Source: Tepidiphilus olei (GTDB taxonomy: Bacteria; Pseudomonadota; Gammaproteobacteria; Burkholderiales; Rhodocyclaceae). From it: DNA of 64,000 nucleotides. A program made the position numbers and the translations under genes. The notes under the pieces were generated by a model that did not search any database, had not been told where the DNA came from, and worked only from the letters and a program-made list of their open reading frames with translations. Within the stretch, counting starts at the first letter, position 1. Each line of letters begins with the position of its first letter. The stretch is taken from the NCBI RefSeq assembly GCF_006980705.1, contig NZ_SBHO01000002.1, positions 124,001-188,000 on the forward strand. Reading direction: 5' to 3'. Positions 37,465-46,394 of this stretch are shown here, in pieces.

Positions 37465-38195
37465 CCCACACTCCCTCCCTGGATCGTCCTCAGCCCATCC
37501 TCATCATGCACCAGGTGCGCGGCGGCTATGGCGATGCCGACATCCTGCAGGGCGTCTCGCTCACGGTGATGCCGCAAGAGATCGTCGTCATCGTCGGGCC
37601 CAACGGCGCGGGCAAATCGACGGCGATGAAAGCGGTGTTCGGGCTGGTGCGCATCCGCAGCGGGGCCATCGTCTTCGAAGGCGAAGACATCACCGGCTGG
37701 AGCCCGGATCGCATCGTGCGCCGCGGCATCTCCTACGTACCCCAGGTCGACAACGTCTTTCGCGAAATGACGGTGCATGAGAACCTGGAAATGGGTGCTT
37801 TTCTCGCCAAAGGGGATCTGAGCGCGGCCTACGATCGCATCTATGCCCTTTTCCCCGATCTGAAGACCAAACGCCACGCGCTCGCCGGCGACCTCTCGGG
37901 CGGACAGCGCCAGATGGTGGCCATGGGCCGCGCGCTCATGCTCGACCCCAAGCTCCTGCTGCTCGACGAACCCACCGCCGGGCTCTCCCCCAAGTACATG
38001 GAGCAGATCTTCCAAATCTGCCGTGACGTACGCGACTCGGGCGTCTCGATCCTGCTCGTGGAACAGCACGCCAAGCAGGCGCTCGCCTTCTGCGATCGCG
38101 GCTACGTGCTCGCCACCGGAGCCAATCGTTTCGAAGGCTCGGGCCGCGCGATCCTCGAAGATCCCGAAATCGCCCAGATGTTCCTCGGAGGATGA
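37461..38195 (+). CDS. livF: Branched-chain amino acid ABC transporter ATPase LivF
   Basis: A 244-residue second ATPase of the transporter. Walker A is GPNGAGKST near residue 47, the signature LSGGQRQMVAMGRAL near 147, and Walker B LLLLDEPTAGLSPKYM near 167, followed by ILLVEQHAKQAL. The GLSP run after Walker B is typical of LivF. The ATG at 37461 overlaps the livG stop. livH begins 10 bases downstream. Confidence 0.92.
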   Translation: MTHTPSLDRPQPILIMHQVRGGYGDADILQGVSLTVMPQEIVVIVGPNGAGKSTAMKAVFGLVRIRSGAIVFEGEDITGWSPDRIVRRGISYVPQVDNVFREMTVHENLEMGAFLAKGDLSAAYDRIYALFPDLKTKRHALAGDLSGGQRQMVAMGRALMLDPKLLLLDEPTAGLSPKYMEQIFQICRDVRDSGVSILLVEQHAKQALAFCDRGYVLATGANRFEGSGRAILEDPEIAQMFLGG

Positions 38196-38205
38196 AGGGT
38201 TCCTC

Positions 38206-39072
38206 ATGCTCGAATTCATCAATTTCTACATCATTCCCGGGATCGTGATCGGCGCGATCTATGCGCTGGGCGCCATCGGCATCACGCTCATTTTCGGCAT
38301 CCTGCGCTTTGGCCATTTCGCCCATGGCGACCTCGCCACCACCGGGGCCTATCTCGCGCTAGGCGTGACGACCCTCATCGGGCTCACCCCCTGGCTCTCG
38401 CTGCCGGTGGCGATGATCCTCACGGCGCTGCTCGCCTACGGCATCCACCGCCTCTTCTATCGTCATCTCGAAGCCCGGCCCAAGATCCTCACGGTGATGG
38501 CCTCGCTCGGCATCGGCATGATGCTACGCTCGGTCGTACAGGTGGCTTGGGGCGTGGATCCACTCGCCTACGGTAGCGGCATCGCCCGGGCCCAATCCTT
38601 CGCGGGCCTGATGCTACGCCCCCGCGAGATCGCCACCCTCGCCCTCACGCTCGCCCTGGTGGCGACACTGCTCGCTTTCCTGCGCTACAGCAAATGGGGC
38701 AAAGCGATGCGAGCGATGTCGGACAACCCCGACCTCGCGCGCCTGTGCGGCGTCGATAACGACCGGGTCACGCGGCTCACTTGGTTCATCGTCGGTGCGC
38801 TCGCGGCCGCCTCCGGTTTCTGCCTGGGCATCAACACCGAACTCACCACCATGATGGGCTGGTCGGCGATGCTGTCGATGTTCGCCGCGGCGGTGCTCGG
38901 CGGCGTGGGGCGCGTCGAAGGCGCGGTGGTGGGCGGCCTGGTGATCGGGCTCGCCGAAGAACTCTCGGTGCTCCTCGTACCCAGCCCCTACAAATCGGCC
39001 ACCGCCTTCGTCATCCTGCTCGCCATCCTGCTGCTGCGGCCGCAGGGCATCTTCAAGGGCAAAGTGCTGTAA
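38206..39072 (+). CDS. livH: Branched-chain amino acid ABC transporter permease LivH
   Basis: A 288-residue inner-membrane permease with about eight hydrophobic helices. GAIYALGAIGITLIFGILRFGHFAHGD near residues 16-42 is the LivH signature. The coupling region facing the ATPases is KWGKAMRAMSDNPDLARLCGVD near 165-186, with the following GAVLGGVGRVEGAVVGG-type loop (AAVLGGVGRVEGAVVGGLVIG). It pairs with LivM to form the channel. It lies 10 bases after livF and 11 before livM. Confidence 0.93.
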   Translation: MLEFINFYIIPGIVIGAIYALGAIGITLIFGILRFGHFAHGDLATTGAYLALGVTTLIGLTPWLSLPVAMILTALLAYGIHRLFYRHLEARPKILTVMASLGIGMMLRSVVQVAWGVDPLAYGSGIARAQSFAGLMLRPREIATLALTLALVATLLAFLRYSKWGKAMRAMSDNPDLARLCGVDNDRVTRLTWFIVGALAAASGFCLGINTELTTMMGWSAMLSMFAAAVLGGVGRVEGAVVGGLVIGLAEELSVLLVPSPYKSATAFVILLAILLLRPQGIFKGKVL

Positions 39073-39083
39073 GGAGCGACATC

Positions 39084-40043
39084 ATGGCCTCGATCGGCCT
39101 CATCAACTACGCCACCTTCATGGGCACCATGATCGGCATTTACGGCATCCTCGCCCTGGGCCTGAACGTGCAATGGGGCGTGACCGGGCTCTTCAATGCG
39201 GGCATCGCCGGATTCTTCGCCGTGGGTGCCTACCTCTCGGCGCTCCTCACCGCCCCGCCCTCGCCCGAGCGCATCATGGGCTGGGAGCTCCCCGTGCTCG
39301 TCGGCTGGCTCGGCGCCATGGCCGGCGCCGCCCTCATCGCCTGGCCGATCGGACGCGTCTGCCTGCGTTTCCGCTCGGATTACCTGGCGATCGCCACCAT
39401 CGGCGTGGCCGAGGTGATCCGCCTGGTGCTGCGCACCGAGGAAACGCTCTCCGGCGGCGCCCGCGGCATCACCGGCGTTCCTCGTCCCTTCGGCGGCCTC
39501 GAATACTCGCTGTCGCAATTCGCCTATTTCGCCTTGGTGATCGCCGTACTCCTCATGGTCTACTGGGCGCTGGAGCGGCAGCTCACCGCCCCCTGGGGAA
39601 GGATGATGAAGGCGATCCGCGACAACGAGCAGGCCGCCGCCGCCATGGGTAAGGACGTCGAACGCCGCCGACTGGAATCCTTCGTGCTCGGCGCAGCGAT
39701 CATGGGCCTGGCCGGGGCGCTCTACGTCCACTTCATGCGCGCGATCACGCCCGAGGCCATCGACCCCATGATTGCCACCTTTCTCGTGTGGATCATGCTG
39801 ATCCTGGGCGGCTCGGGCAACAACCGCGGCGCCATTCTCGGGGCCGTGATCATCTGGCTCATCTGGTCGATGTCGGAATTCATCACCGACCAGCTCCCCG
39901 CCGACGTCGCCACTCAGGCGAAATACGTGCGCGTCTTCCTCATCGGTTTGATGCTGCAGCTCATCCTGCGCTTCCGTCCGGAAGGATTGCTCCCCGAGGA
40001 GAGCGTACAGCGGACTTCGCATCTTGCCCCGCCACGATCCTAG
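39084..40043 (+). CDS. livM: Branched-chain amino acid ABC transporter permease LivM
   Basis: A 319-residue inner-membrane permease. YGILALGLNVQWGVTGLFNAGIAGFFAVGAY near residues 19-49 and LRFRSDYLAIATIGVAEVIR near 93 are LivM marks. The coupling loop is PWGRMMKAIRDNEQAAAAMGKDVERRRL near 173-200, and LILGGSGNNRGAILGAVIIW near 250 follows. AAGGAG precedes the ATG at 39084. The binding-protein gene follows after 114 bases, which may hold its own promoter. Confidence 0.93.
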   Translation: MASIGLINYATFMGTMIGIYGILALGLNVQWGVTGLFNAGIAGFFAVGAYLSALLTAPPSPERIMGWELPVLVGWLGAMAGAALIAWPIGRVCLRFRSDYLAIATIGVAEVIRLVLRTEETLSGGARGITGVPRPFGGLEYSLSQFAYFALVIAVLLMVYWALERQLTAPWGRMMKAIRDNEQAAAAMGKDVERRRLESFVLGAAIMGLAGALYVHFMRAITPEAIDPMIATFLVWIMLILGGSGNNRGAILGAVIIWLIWSMSEFITDQLPADVATQAKYVRVFLIGLMLQLILRFRPEGLLPEESVQRTSHLAPPRS

Positions 40044-40157
40044 GCGCTTCGAGCAAGCCGCACGAGCGGACATCCAAGGCTCGACGCGCGATGGGTTCTT
40101 CGAAACGCCCTCTCGTCTAAAATGATTGTGCTGACCAACCCCGGAAGGAGACCCGAA

Positions 40158-41360
40158 ATGAACAAAACCCGCGCTTCGATCCTCACGCTCGCGCTTGCTG
40201 GAGCGCTCGCCACCGCCCCGGCATGGGCTCAGAACGTGAAAGTAGCCTATCTCGTCGGCATCACCGGACCGATCGCCGGCATGGCGCCCACCATGGTGCA
40301 ATCGATGAAGTTCGCGGCCGAACAGGTCAATGCCCAGGGAGGCATCGGCAATGGCGGCAAGATCGACCCGCAGGTGTACGATTCCGGCTGCAACCCGCAG
40401 CTCGCCACCGACGCGGCCACCAAGGCGGTCAACGTCAACGGCGTGATCGGCATGGTCGGGCCGTCATGCTCCGGACCGGTGATCGCCGTGGCCAATTCCG
40501 TCACCGTTCCGGCCGGAGTGCTCCTCATCACCTCGTCGGGCACTTCACCCAAGATCAGCACGCTGGACGACAAGGACCTCGTCTTCCGTACCGTCGCCTC
40601 CGACGACTACCAAGGACGGGCGTTGGCGCGCACGCTCAAGGCCCGAGGCACCGACAAGGTGGCCGTAACCTACCTCAACAACGACTACGGCCTGGGGTTG
40701 GCCGAGGCATTCAGCGACGAATTCAAGAAACTCGGCGGCACGGTCACGGCCAGCCGGGCGCATGAGGACAAGAAAGCCTCCTACCGTTCGGATCTGGCCG
40801 AGCTCGCCAAGGGCGGTGCCGACACCCTGGTGGTGTTCGCCTATGGCAACTCCTCCGGGCTCACCATCGTCCGTCAGGCACTGGAAAACGGATTCTTCAA
40901 GAACTTCGTCGGCGCCGACGGCATGCGTGACGAGAACATGATCAAGACCCTGGGTGCGGAGAACCTCAAAACCTTCCTCGTCTCCGCACCGGCCGGGGCG
41001 ACGGGCGCCGGGTTCGAGAAGTTCAGCAAGGACTTCAAGGCCGCCGGTGGCGACCCCAACGGAACCTTCGCCGCCACGAGCTACGACGCAGCCTTCCTGA
41101 TGGCGCTGGCGATCGAGAAGGCCGGGGGCGACAAGGCCAAGCTCTCCCAGGCGCTGCGTGAAGTCGCCACCGCCCCAGGCGAGCCCATCCTCCCCGGCGA
41201 GTGGACCAAAGCGAAGCAACTGATCGCCGAAGGCAAGGACATCGACTACAAAGGAGCCGCCGGCGATCACGAGTTCGACGCCAACGGCGACGTGCCGGGC
41301 GACTACATCCTCTACAAGGTGAGCGGCAATACCTTCGCCGAGATCGAACGCATGAAATGA
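40158..41360 (+). CDS. livK: Branched-chain amino acid-binding protein (LivK-like)
   Basis: A 400-residue periplasmic receptor (type I fold, Peripla_BP_6). A signal peptide ends at APAWAQ (about residue 27). The mature protein begins NVKVAYLVGITGPIAGMAPTM, then has VNGVIGMVGPSCSGPVIAVAN, ITSSGTSPKIS and KVAVTYLNNDYGLGLAEAF, all typical of leucine/isoleucine/valine or amide-binding relatives. Ligand identity cannot be read from the sequence. GAAGGAG lies before the ATG at 40158. TAAAAT at 40118-40123 could be a -10 for extra binding-protein transcription. Confidence 0.9.
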   Translation: MNKTRASILTLALAGALATAPAWAQNVKVAYLVGITGPIAGMAPTMVQSMKFAAEQVNAQGGIGNGGKIDPQVYDSGCNPQLATDAATKAVNVNGVIGMVGPSCSGPVIAVANSVTVPAGVLLITSSGTSPKISTLDDKDLVFRTVASDDYQGRALARTLKARGTDKVAVTYLNNDYGLGLAEAFSDEFKKLGGTVTASRAHEDKKASYRSDLAELAKGGADTLVVFAYGNSSGLTIVRQALENGFFKNFVGADGMRDENMIKTLGAENLKTFLVSAPAGATGAGFEKFSKDFKAAGGDPNGTFAATSYDAAFLMALAIEKAGGDKAKLSQALREVATAPGEPILPGEWTKAKQLIAEGKDIDYKGAAGDHEFDANGDVPGDYILYKVSGNTFAEIERMK

Positions 41361-41369
41361 TTACCCGCA

Positions 41370-41396
41370 CCGCCGTGGCGCATACGCCCGCGGCGG
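41370..41396. terminator. Hairpin between livK and prfC
   Basis: CCGCCG-T-GGCG and CGCC-CG-CGGCGG form an interrupted 10-bp GC-rich stem around CATA, in the 40-base gap between two convergent genes. Neither side has a U-run, so it is a weak or Rho-aided terminator candidate. Confidence 0.45.
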
Positions 41397-41400
41397 CGGG

Positions 41401-43005
41401 TCAACCGAATACCTGACGGTGCTCGCGCGTGGCGCGGAACTGCACCGTCGGGTATTTTTCCATCGTCACCTCCAGGTTGTAGCGCGACGAGGCGAGATAC
41501 ACCGGGTTGCCGTCGATGTCGCGTGCAAGGCGCATGGCTTGTTCCCGCTCGAAGCGCGCGCGCGTGGCCTCGTCCGGATACACCAGCCAGCGGGCGGTGT
41601 GGATCTCCGCCGGCTCGAAGAGCGCCTGCACCCCGTACTCGCTGCGCAGCCGCTCGGCCACGATCTCGAACTGCAGCGTCCCGACCGCGCCGAGCAGGAG
41701 CTGCCCGCCCTCGAGCTCGAACACCTGGATCGCCCCTTCTTCCCCCAGTTCCTTCAAGCCCTTGTGCAGCTGCTTGGCCTTGAGGGGATCGCGCAGCCGC
41801 GCCATGCGAAAGAGCTCCGGCGCGAAGTAAGGAATGCCGGTAAAGCCGAGCATTTCGCCTTCGGTGAGGGTGTCGCCGATCTGCAGCTGACCGTGGTTGT
41901 GGATGCCGATGATGTCGCCGGCAAAGGCCTCTTCCTGGATCGCCCGCTCGTTGGCCATGAAGGTGATGGCGTTGGCGAGCCGCATCTCGCGCCCGGCGCG
42001 CACGTGCCAGGCTTTCATCCCGTTGCTGTAGCGTCCGGAGCAGACACGGAAGAATGCGATGCGGTCGCGGTGCTTCGGATCCATGTTCGCCTGAATCTTG
42101 AACACGAACCCGGAGAACTTCTCCTCGGCGGGCAGGACCAGCCGCACGCCGGCGTCGCGCGGCTGCGGCGGCGGGGCCCAGTCGATGAGCGCTTGCAGCA
42201 CTTCCTGCACCCCGAAATTGTTGATCGCCGAACCGAAGAAGACCGGCGTCTGTCGCCCGGCAAGGAATTCGCCCAGGGCGAAGGGTGAGAGCGCCTCGCG
42301 CGCGAGCGCCACCGCCTCGCGCATCGCCCCCACTTCGGCGGGAAAGCGCGCATCGAGCTCGGGATTGGCAAGCCCTGTGATCACCTCGGCCTCGACGCGC
42401 TTCTCCTCGCCTGGGCGAAACACGAGCGTACGGTCGTGCAGCAGGTGATACACCCCGCGAAAAGCCTTGCCGCTGCCGATGGGCCAGGTGATGGGGGCGC
42501 AGTCGATTTTGAGCACCGACTCGATCTCGTCGAGCAGCTCGAAGGGCTCGCGCACCTCGCGGTCCATCTTGTTGATGAAGGTGATGATGGGCGTGTCGCG
42601 CAGGCGGCACACTTCCAGCAGCTTGATCGTCTGCGCCTCCACCCCCTTGGCCGCGTCGATCACCATCACGGCGCAGTCGACCGCGGTGAGCACGCGGTAG
42701 GTATCCTCGGAGAAATCCTGGTGACCGGGGGTGTCGAGCAGGTTGATCACATGCCCGTCGTACTCGAACTGCATCACGGAGGAAGTCACCGAGATGCCGC
42801 GCTGTTTCTCCACCTCCATCCAGTCGGAGGTGGCGTGCCGCGCCGACTTGCGCGCCTTCACGGTACCGGCCAGTTGAATCGCTCCGCCAAAGAGGAGCAG
42901 CTTCTCGGTGAGGGTGGTCTTGCCCGCGTCCGGGTGCGCGATGATGCCGAAGGTACGCCGCCGTGCCACCTCCTGCGCCAGCCGTTCTGCCAATGCGTCG
43001 CCCAT
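41401..43005 (-). CDS. prfC: Peptide chain release factor 3
   Basis: A 534-residue translational GTPase that recycles RF1 and RF2 from the ribosome. G1 is [15 protein letters not shown] near residue 23, the switch II G3 [14 protein letters not shown] near 91, and G4 FINKMDRE near 143. [24 protein letters not shown] is the RF3 switch I region. Domains II and III follow ([35 protein letters not shown]). The ATG at 43005 starts [22 protein letters not shown]. It is monocistronic and divergent from the NamZ-like gene. Confidence 0.96.
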   Translation of the reverse strand: MGDALAERLAQEVARRRTFGIIAHPDAGKTTLTEKLLLFGGAIQLAGTVKARKSARHATSDWMEVEKQRGISVTSSVMQFEYDGHVINLLDTPGHQDFSEDTYRVLTAVDCAVMVIDAAKGVEAQTIKLLEVCRLRDTPIITFINKMDREVREPFELLDEIESVLKIDCAPITWPIGSGKAFRGVYHLLHDRTLVFRPGEEKRVEAEVITGLANPELDARFPAEVGAMREAVALAREALSPFALGEFLAGRQTPVFFGSAINNFGVQEVLQALIDWAPPPQPRDAGVRLVLPAEEKFSGFVFKIQANMDPKHRDRIAFFRVCSGRYSNGMKAWHVRAGREMRLANAITFMANERAIQEEAFAGDIIGIHNHGQLQIGDTLTEGEMLGFTGIPYFAPELFRMARLRDPLKAKQLHKGLKELGEEGAIQVFELEGGQLLLGAVGTLQFEIVAERLRSEYGVQALFEPAEIHTARWLVYPDEATRARFEREQAMRLARDIDGNPVYLASSRYNLEVTMEKYPTVQFRATREHRQVFG

Positions 43006-43055
43006 GTCCGTCTTTTCTGGGAAAATCGCTCATTTTAGCAGCAGGAACGTCCACC

Positions 43056-44261
43056 ATGATCCGCTTCGGCCTCGACCGACTCCTCGCAGAACCCGAACTG
43101 CGCCGCCCGCTCGCTGGTCGACGGGTGGCGCTCCTGGCGCACCCGGCCTCCGTCACGCGCGACCTGGTGCACGCCGCCGACGCCCTCGCGGCGCTGCCGG
43201 AGGTGCGGCTCACCGCGCTTTTTGGCCCGCAGCACGGCGCGCGCGGCGACAAGCAGGACAACATGGTCGAGTCGCCCGACGAGTTCGACGCGCGCCTGGG
43301 CATTCCCGTCTTCAGCCTCTACGGCGCGGTGCGCCGCCCCACCCCGGCGATGATGGACACCTTCGACGTGCTGCTGGTCGATCTGCAGGATCTCGGCTGC
43401 CGCGTCTACACCTATCTCACCACCCTGCGCTACGTGCTGGAAGCGGCCGCCGCGCACGGCAAGAGCGTGTGGGTGCTCGACCGGCCCAATCCGCTCGGGC
43501 GCGGCGTCGAGGGGGGGCTGCTGCAGCCGGGCTGGGAGAGCTTCGTCGGCGCCGGGAGCCTTCCCATGCGCCACGGCCTGACGTTGGGCGAGGCCGGGCG
43601 CTGGTTCATCGCCACCCTGGGGCTCGACCTCGACTATCGCGTGGTATCGCTCGAAGGCTGGGACCCGGACGCCGCCCCCAGCTACGGCTGGCCGCTGGGC
43701 GAGCGCACCTGGATCAATCCCAGCCCCAACGCCCCTACCCCCTGGATGGCGCGCTGCTATCCCGGTACCGTGCTCATCGAGGGCACCACGCTCTCCGAAG
43801 GGCGCGGCACCACCCGTCCCTTGGAAGGGTTTGGCGCCCCCTGGATCGATCCCTGGCGGCTGCTCGCAGAAATGGAAACGCTCGCCCCGCAGTGGCTGGC
43901 AGGCTGCCGCCTGCGCCCCTTTTTCTTCGAGCCGACTTTCCACAAATACGCAGGCGAGCGCTGCGGCGGAATCATGATCCACGTGGAAGACCCGGCGCAC
44001 TACGATCCCCGCCGTTTCCGCCCCTGGCGCCTGGTAGCGCTCACCCTCAAGGCGCTGCGCCGGCTCCATCCGGATCGGCCGCTCTGGCATGCCGACCCCT
44101 ACGAGTACGAATACGAACGCCTGGCGATCGATCTCATCGACGGCGGTCCGCGCCTGCGACAGTGGATCGAGGACGAAGCGGCCGCGCCAGCCGATCTCGA
44201 CGCGATGATCGAGCCGGAAGAGCGCGCCTGGGCCGAGATTCGTGCCCCTTTCCTGCTCTGA
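43056..44261 (+). CDS. NamZ-like exo-beta-N-acetylmuramidase (DUF1343)
   Basis: A 401-residue protein of the DUF1343 family, whose NamZ members cut MurNAc from the non-reducing end of peptidoglycan fragments (GH171). RVALLAHPASVT, ALFGPQHGARGDKQDNM near residue 60, VLLVDLQDLGCRVYTYLTTL near 110 and LDRPNPLGRGVEGGLL near 148 are conserved, including the acidic residues and GPEHG-type loop. ERTWINPSPNAPTP and EGTTLSEGRGTTRPLE are also typical. No signal peptide is seen, so the protein is predicted to be cytoplasmic, unlike Bacillus NamZ. AGGA lies 10 bases before the ATG. No other murein-recycling gene is adjacent. Confidence 0.88.
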   Translation: MIRFGLDRLLAEPELRRPLAGRRVALLAHPASVTRDLVHAADALAALPEVRLTALFGPQHGARGDKQDNMVESPDEFDARLGIPVFSLYGAVRRPTPAMMDTFDVLLVDLQDLGCRVYTYLTTLRYVLEAAAAHGKSVWVLDRPNPLGRGVEGGLLQPGWESFVGAGSLPMRHGLTLGEAGRWFIATLGLDLDYRVVSLEGWDPDAAPSYGWPLGERTWINPSPNAPTPWMARCYPGTVLIEGTTLSEGRGTTRPLEGFGAPWIDPWRLLAEMETLAPQWLAGCRLRPFFFEPTFHKYAGERCGGIMIHVEDPAHYDPRRFRPWRLVALTLKALRRLHPDRPLWHADPYEYEYERLAIDLIDGGPRLRQWIEDEAAAPADLDAMIEPEERAWAEIRAPFLL

Positions 44262-44284
44262 CGCCATTCGCTCTATGCTTCCCC

Positions 44285-44290
44285 TATAAT
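44285..44290 (+). promoter_or_regulatory. Possible -10 box of the c-di-GMP operon
   Basis: TATAAT at 44285-44290 overlaps an in-frame ATG at 44289, so a transcript starting from it would exclude that codon. This favours the later ATG at 44334 as the start of the cyclase gene. No strong -35 is seen at the right distance. Confidence 0.4.
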
Positions 44291-44333
44291 GAGGGGACGG
44301 CGCATTCCGCGCCCTGGCGAGCGGCCCATTCAT

Positions 44334-46394
44334 ATGCGCTTCCTTTTTCCGCTCCTTCACCGTGCCGCACGCGCCTCGCCGCGGCGCGAACGGCCCCGAG
44401 GCCGCGCCAACGATCCCTCACGGCTGGCGTGGCGCCTGGTCGGGCTTTTCGTCCTCTCACTCGTCATCGTCGCCTCGGCGCACGCCGACTACCGTCTGGG
44501 CGTTTTCGGCCATCGCCCGCAAGAGACGCTCCAGCGTCAGTGGCAGCCGCTTGCCGACGAACTCTCGCAAGCGCTCGGCGAGCCGGTCATCCTCGAAGTG
44601 CTCACGCCCGAGTCGCTCGATCGCGAGATCGCTGCCCGTCGCATCGACTTTCTCTTCACCAACCCCGTTCACTATATCCAAGAGAAATACCGCCACGCAT
44701 TCTCCGGCCCCATCGCTACGCTCATCACGGTCGAGCACGGCATCAAGACCGCGGCGCTGGGTGGGGTCATTCTCGTGCGCCGCGACGGCCCCATCCGCCG
44801 GCCCGAAGACCTCAAAGGCAGGCGTATCCTCATCCCGGGCGCCAAAGGGTTGGGAGGCTACCTCGCCCAGGCCGGTTGGTTGCTCGAGCGCGGCGTACGG
44901 GTGCCCGACGACGTCACCCTCCTGCCCCAGGGCAATCACGACGCGGTCGTCCAGGCCCTGCTCGAAGGCAAAGGGGAAGCAGGCTTCGTTCGTACGGGAC
45001 TGCTCGAAGCGCTCACGCGCGAGGGACGGCTCGCGCCCGAGGACGAAGCGCGTCTCATGATGCTCGGCCAATGGCACCCGCCAGGTTTCCCCTACAAGGT
45101 CACCACCGCGCTCTACCCCGAATGGGCGTTCGTCGCCCTGCCCCACGTCCCGCCCGATGTCGCCCGCAAGGTCGCGCTCGCCCTCTACCAGCTCACCGAC
45201 CGGCTCGAAGCCGCGCCCGACCCCCGCTTCACCGCCGCAGGCATCGGCGGCTTCACCGTTCCGGCCGACTACGCCGGCGTGGAACGCCTCGCCCAGCGGC
45301 TTCGCGTGCCGCCGTTCGAACACGTGGAAGTGGAGTTGCGCGACGTGCTGCACCAGTACACCCTGCCCTTGCTGCTGCTCGTCCTCTCGGGCGTTCTGCT
45401 CGCCCTGCTCACGCTGCGCCTGTGGCACACCCGGCGCCAGCTCGAGCACCAACGCGCACGACTCGCCTCTGCGCTCGTCGAGACCCAGACCATCCTCGAG
45501 ACGGTGGATGAAGCCATCTACGGCACCGACGCACAGGGCCGCTGCATCTTCTTCAACCGCGCCGCCTCCGAAGTGCTCGGTTTCCGGCCGGAAGAAGTCT
45601 TGGGTAAGGATCCGCACGAGCTCTTTCACGCGCGGCGGCCGGATGGGCAGCCCTATCCGGCCGAGCACTGCCCCTTGCACCGCGCGCTCGAGGCGGGGCA
45701 GAAGGTGCGCCAGGACGACGTCTTCTGGCGGCGCGACGGCCTGCCGGTGCCGGTGCACGTCTCCGCCAGCCCCCGCGTCGAGCACGACCGCGTGATGGGC
45801 GCCGTCGTCGCCTTCCACGACATCACCGAGGAAATGCGTCTGCTCGAAGAACTGCGCCGCCTCGCGGCCTACGATCCGCTCACGGGCCTGGCCAACCGCG
45901 GCCACCTCGAACAGCGTCTACAGGAAGCCCAATCGGCGGCGCAGCGCCACAAGCGGCCGGCGGCGCTCCTCATGTTCGACCTGGACCACTTCAAGAAGGT
46001 CAACGACACCTACGGGCACGCCGTGGGCGACCGCATGCTGCAAGCCTTCGCCCGCGTGCTGCGCCACAACCTGCGCCCTACCGACTTCATCGCCCGCTAT
46101 GGCGGCGAAGAATTCATCGCCATCCTGCCGGATACCTCCCTCGACACGGCGGTCAAGGTGGCTGAACGGGTGCGGCAGTCCTGGGCCCACACCCAGCTGC
46201 CGCTCGACGATCCAGGAAAGGTCCTCAGCGGCACGGTGTCGATCGGTGTCGCCCCCCTCGACCCCGACGCTCCCTTGGACGAGAGCCTGGCACGGGTCGA
46301 CGAGGCCATATATCGCGCCAAGCGCGAAGGCAGGAACCAGGTCGCCTTGCCTCCCACGGGAAACAAGCGGCTAAAAGCCGGGGGCTGCTCGTGA
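44334..46394 (+). CDS. PhnD-like periplasmic domain fused to PAS-GGDEF diguanylate cyclase
   Basis: A 686-residue membrane sensor predicted to make c-di-GMP. A hydrophobic N-terminal segment (about 33-52, LVGLFVLSLVIVASAHA) leads to a periplasmic domain (about 52-320) like phosphonate-binding PhnD: YRLGVFGHRPQETLQRQWQPL, DFLFTNPVHYIQ and GYLAQAGWLLERG. A second helix lies at about 340-362. The PAS domain (about 378-500) starts ILETVDEAIYGTDAQGRCIF, and the GGDEF domain (about 510-675) has an intact RYGGEEF with the inhibitory-site RPTD five residues before it. It thus looks active and product-inhibited. The stop overlaps the next gene's GTG by 4 bases. Confidence 0.88.
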   Translation: MRFLFPLLHRAARASPRRERPRGRANDPSRLAWRLVGLFVLSLVIVASAHADYRLGVFGHRPQETLQRQWQPLADELSQALGEPVILEVLTPESLDREIAARRIDFLFTNPVHYIQEKYRHAFSGPIATLITVEHGIKTAALGGVILVRRDGPIRRPEDLKGRRILIPGAKGLGGYLAQAGWLLERGVRVPDDVTLLPQGNHDAVVQALLEGKGEAGFVRTGLLEALTREGRLAPEDEARLMMLGQWHPPGFPYKVTTALYPEWAFVALPHVPPDVARKVALALYQLTDRLEAAPDPRFTAAGIGGFTVPADYAGVERLAQRLRVPPFEHVEVELRDVLHQYTLPLLLLVLSGVLLALLTLRLWHTRRQLEHQRARLASALVETQTILETVDEAIYGTDAQGRCIFFNRAASEVLGFRPEEVLGKDPHELFHARRPDGQPYPAEHCPLHRALEAGQKVRQDDVFWRRDGLPVPVHVSASPRVEHDRVMGAVVAFHDITEEMRLLEELRRLAAYDPLTGLANRGHLEQRLQEAQSAAQRHKRPAALLMFDLDHFKKVNDTYGHAVGDRMLQAFARVLRHNLRPTDFIARYGGEEFIAILPDTSLDTAVKVAERVRQSWAHTQLPLDDPGKVLSGTVSIGVAPLDPDAPLDESLARVDEAIYRAKREGRNQVALPPTGNKRLKAGGCS

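Noticed and set aside
42908-45511. Plus-strand 867-residue frame crossing the NamZ and cyclase genes
   Set aside because: Arg/Pro/Ala-rich shifted translation of two real genes; it also spans the gap and the predicted promoter between them.
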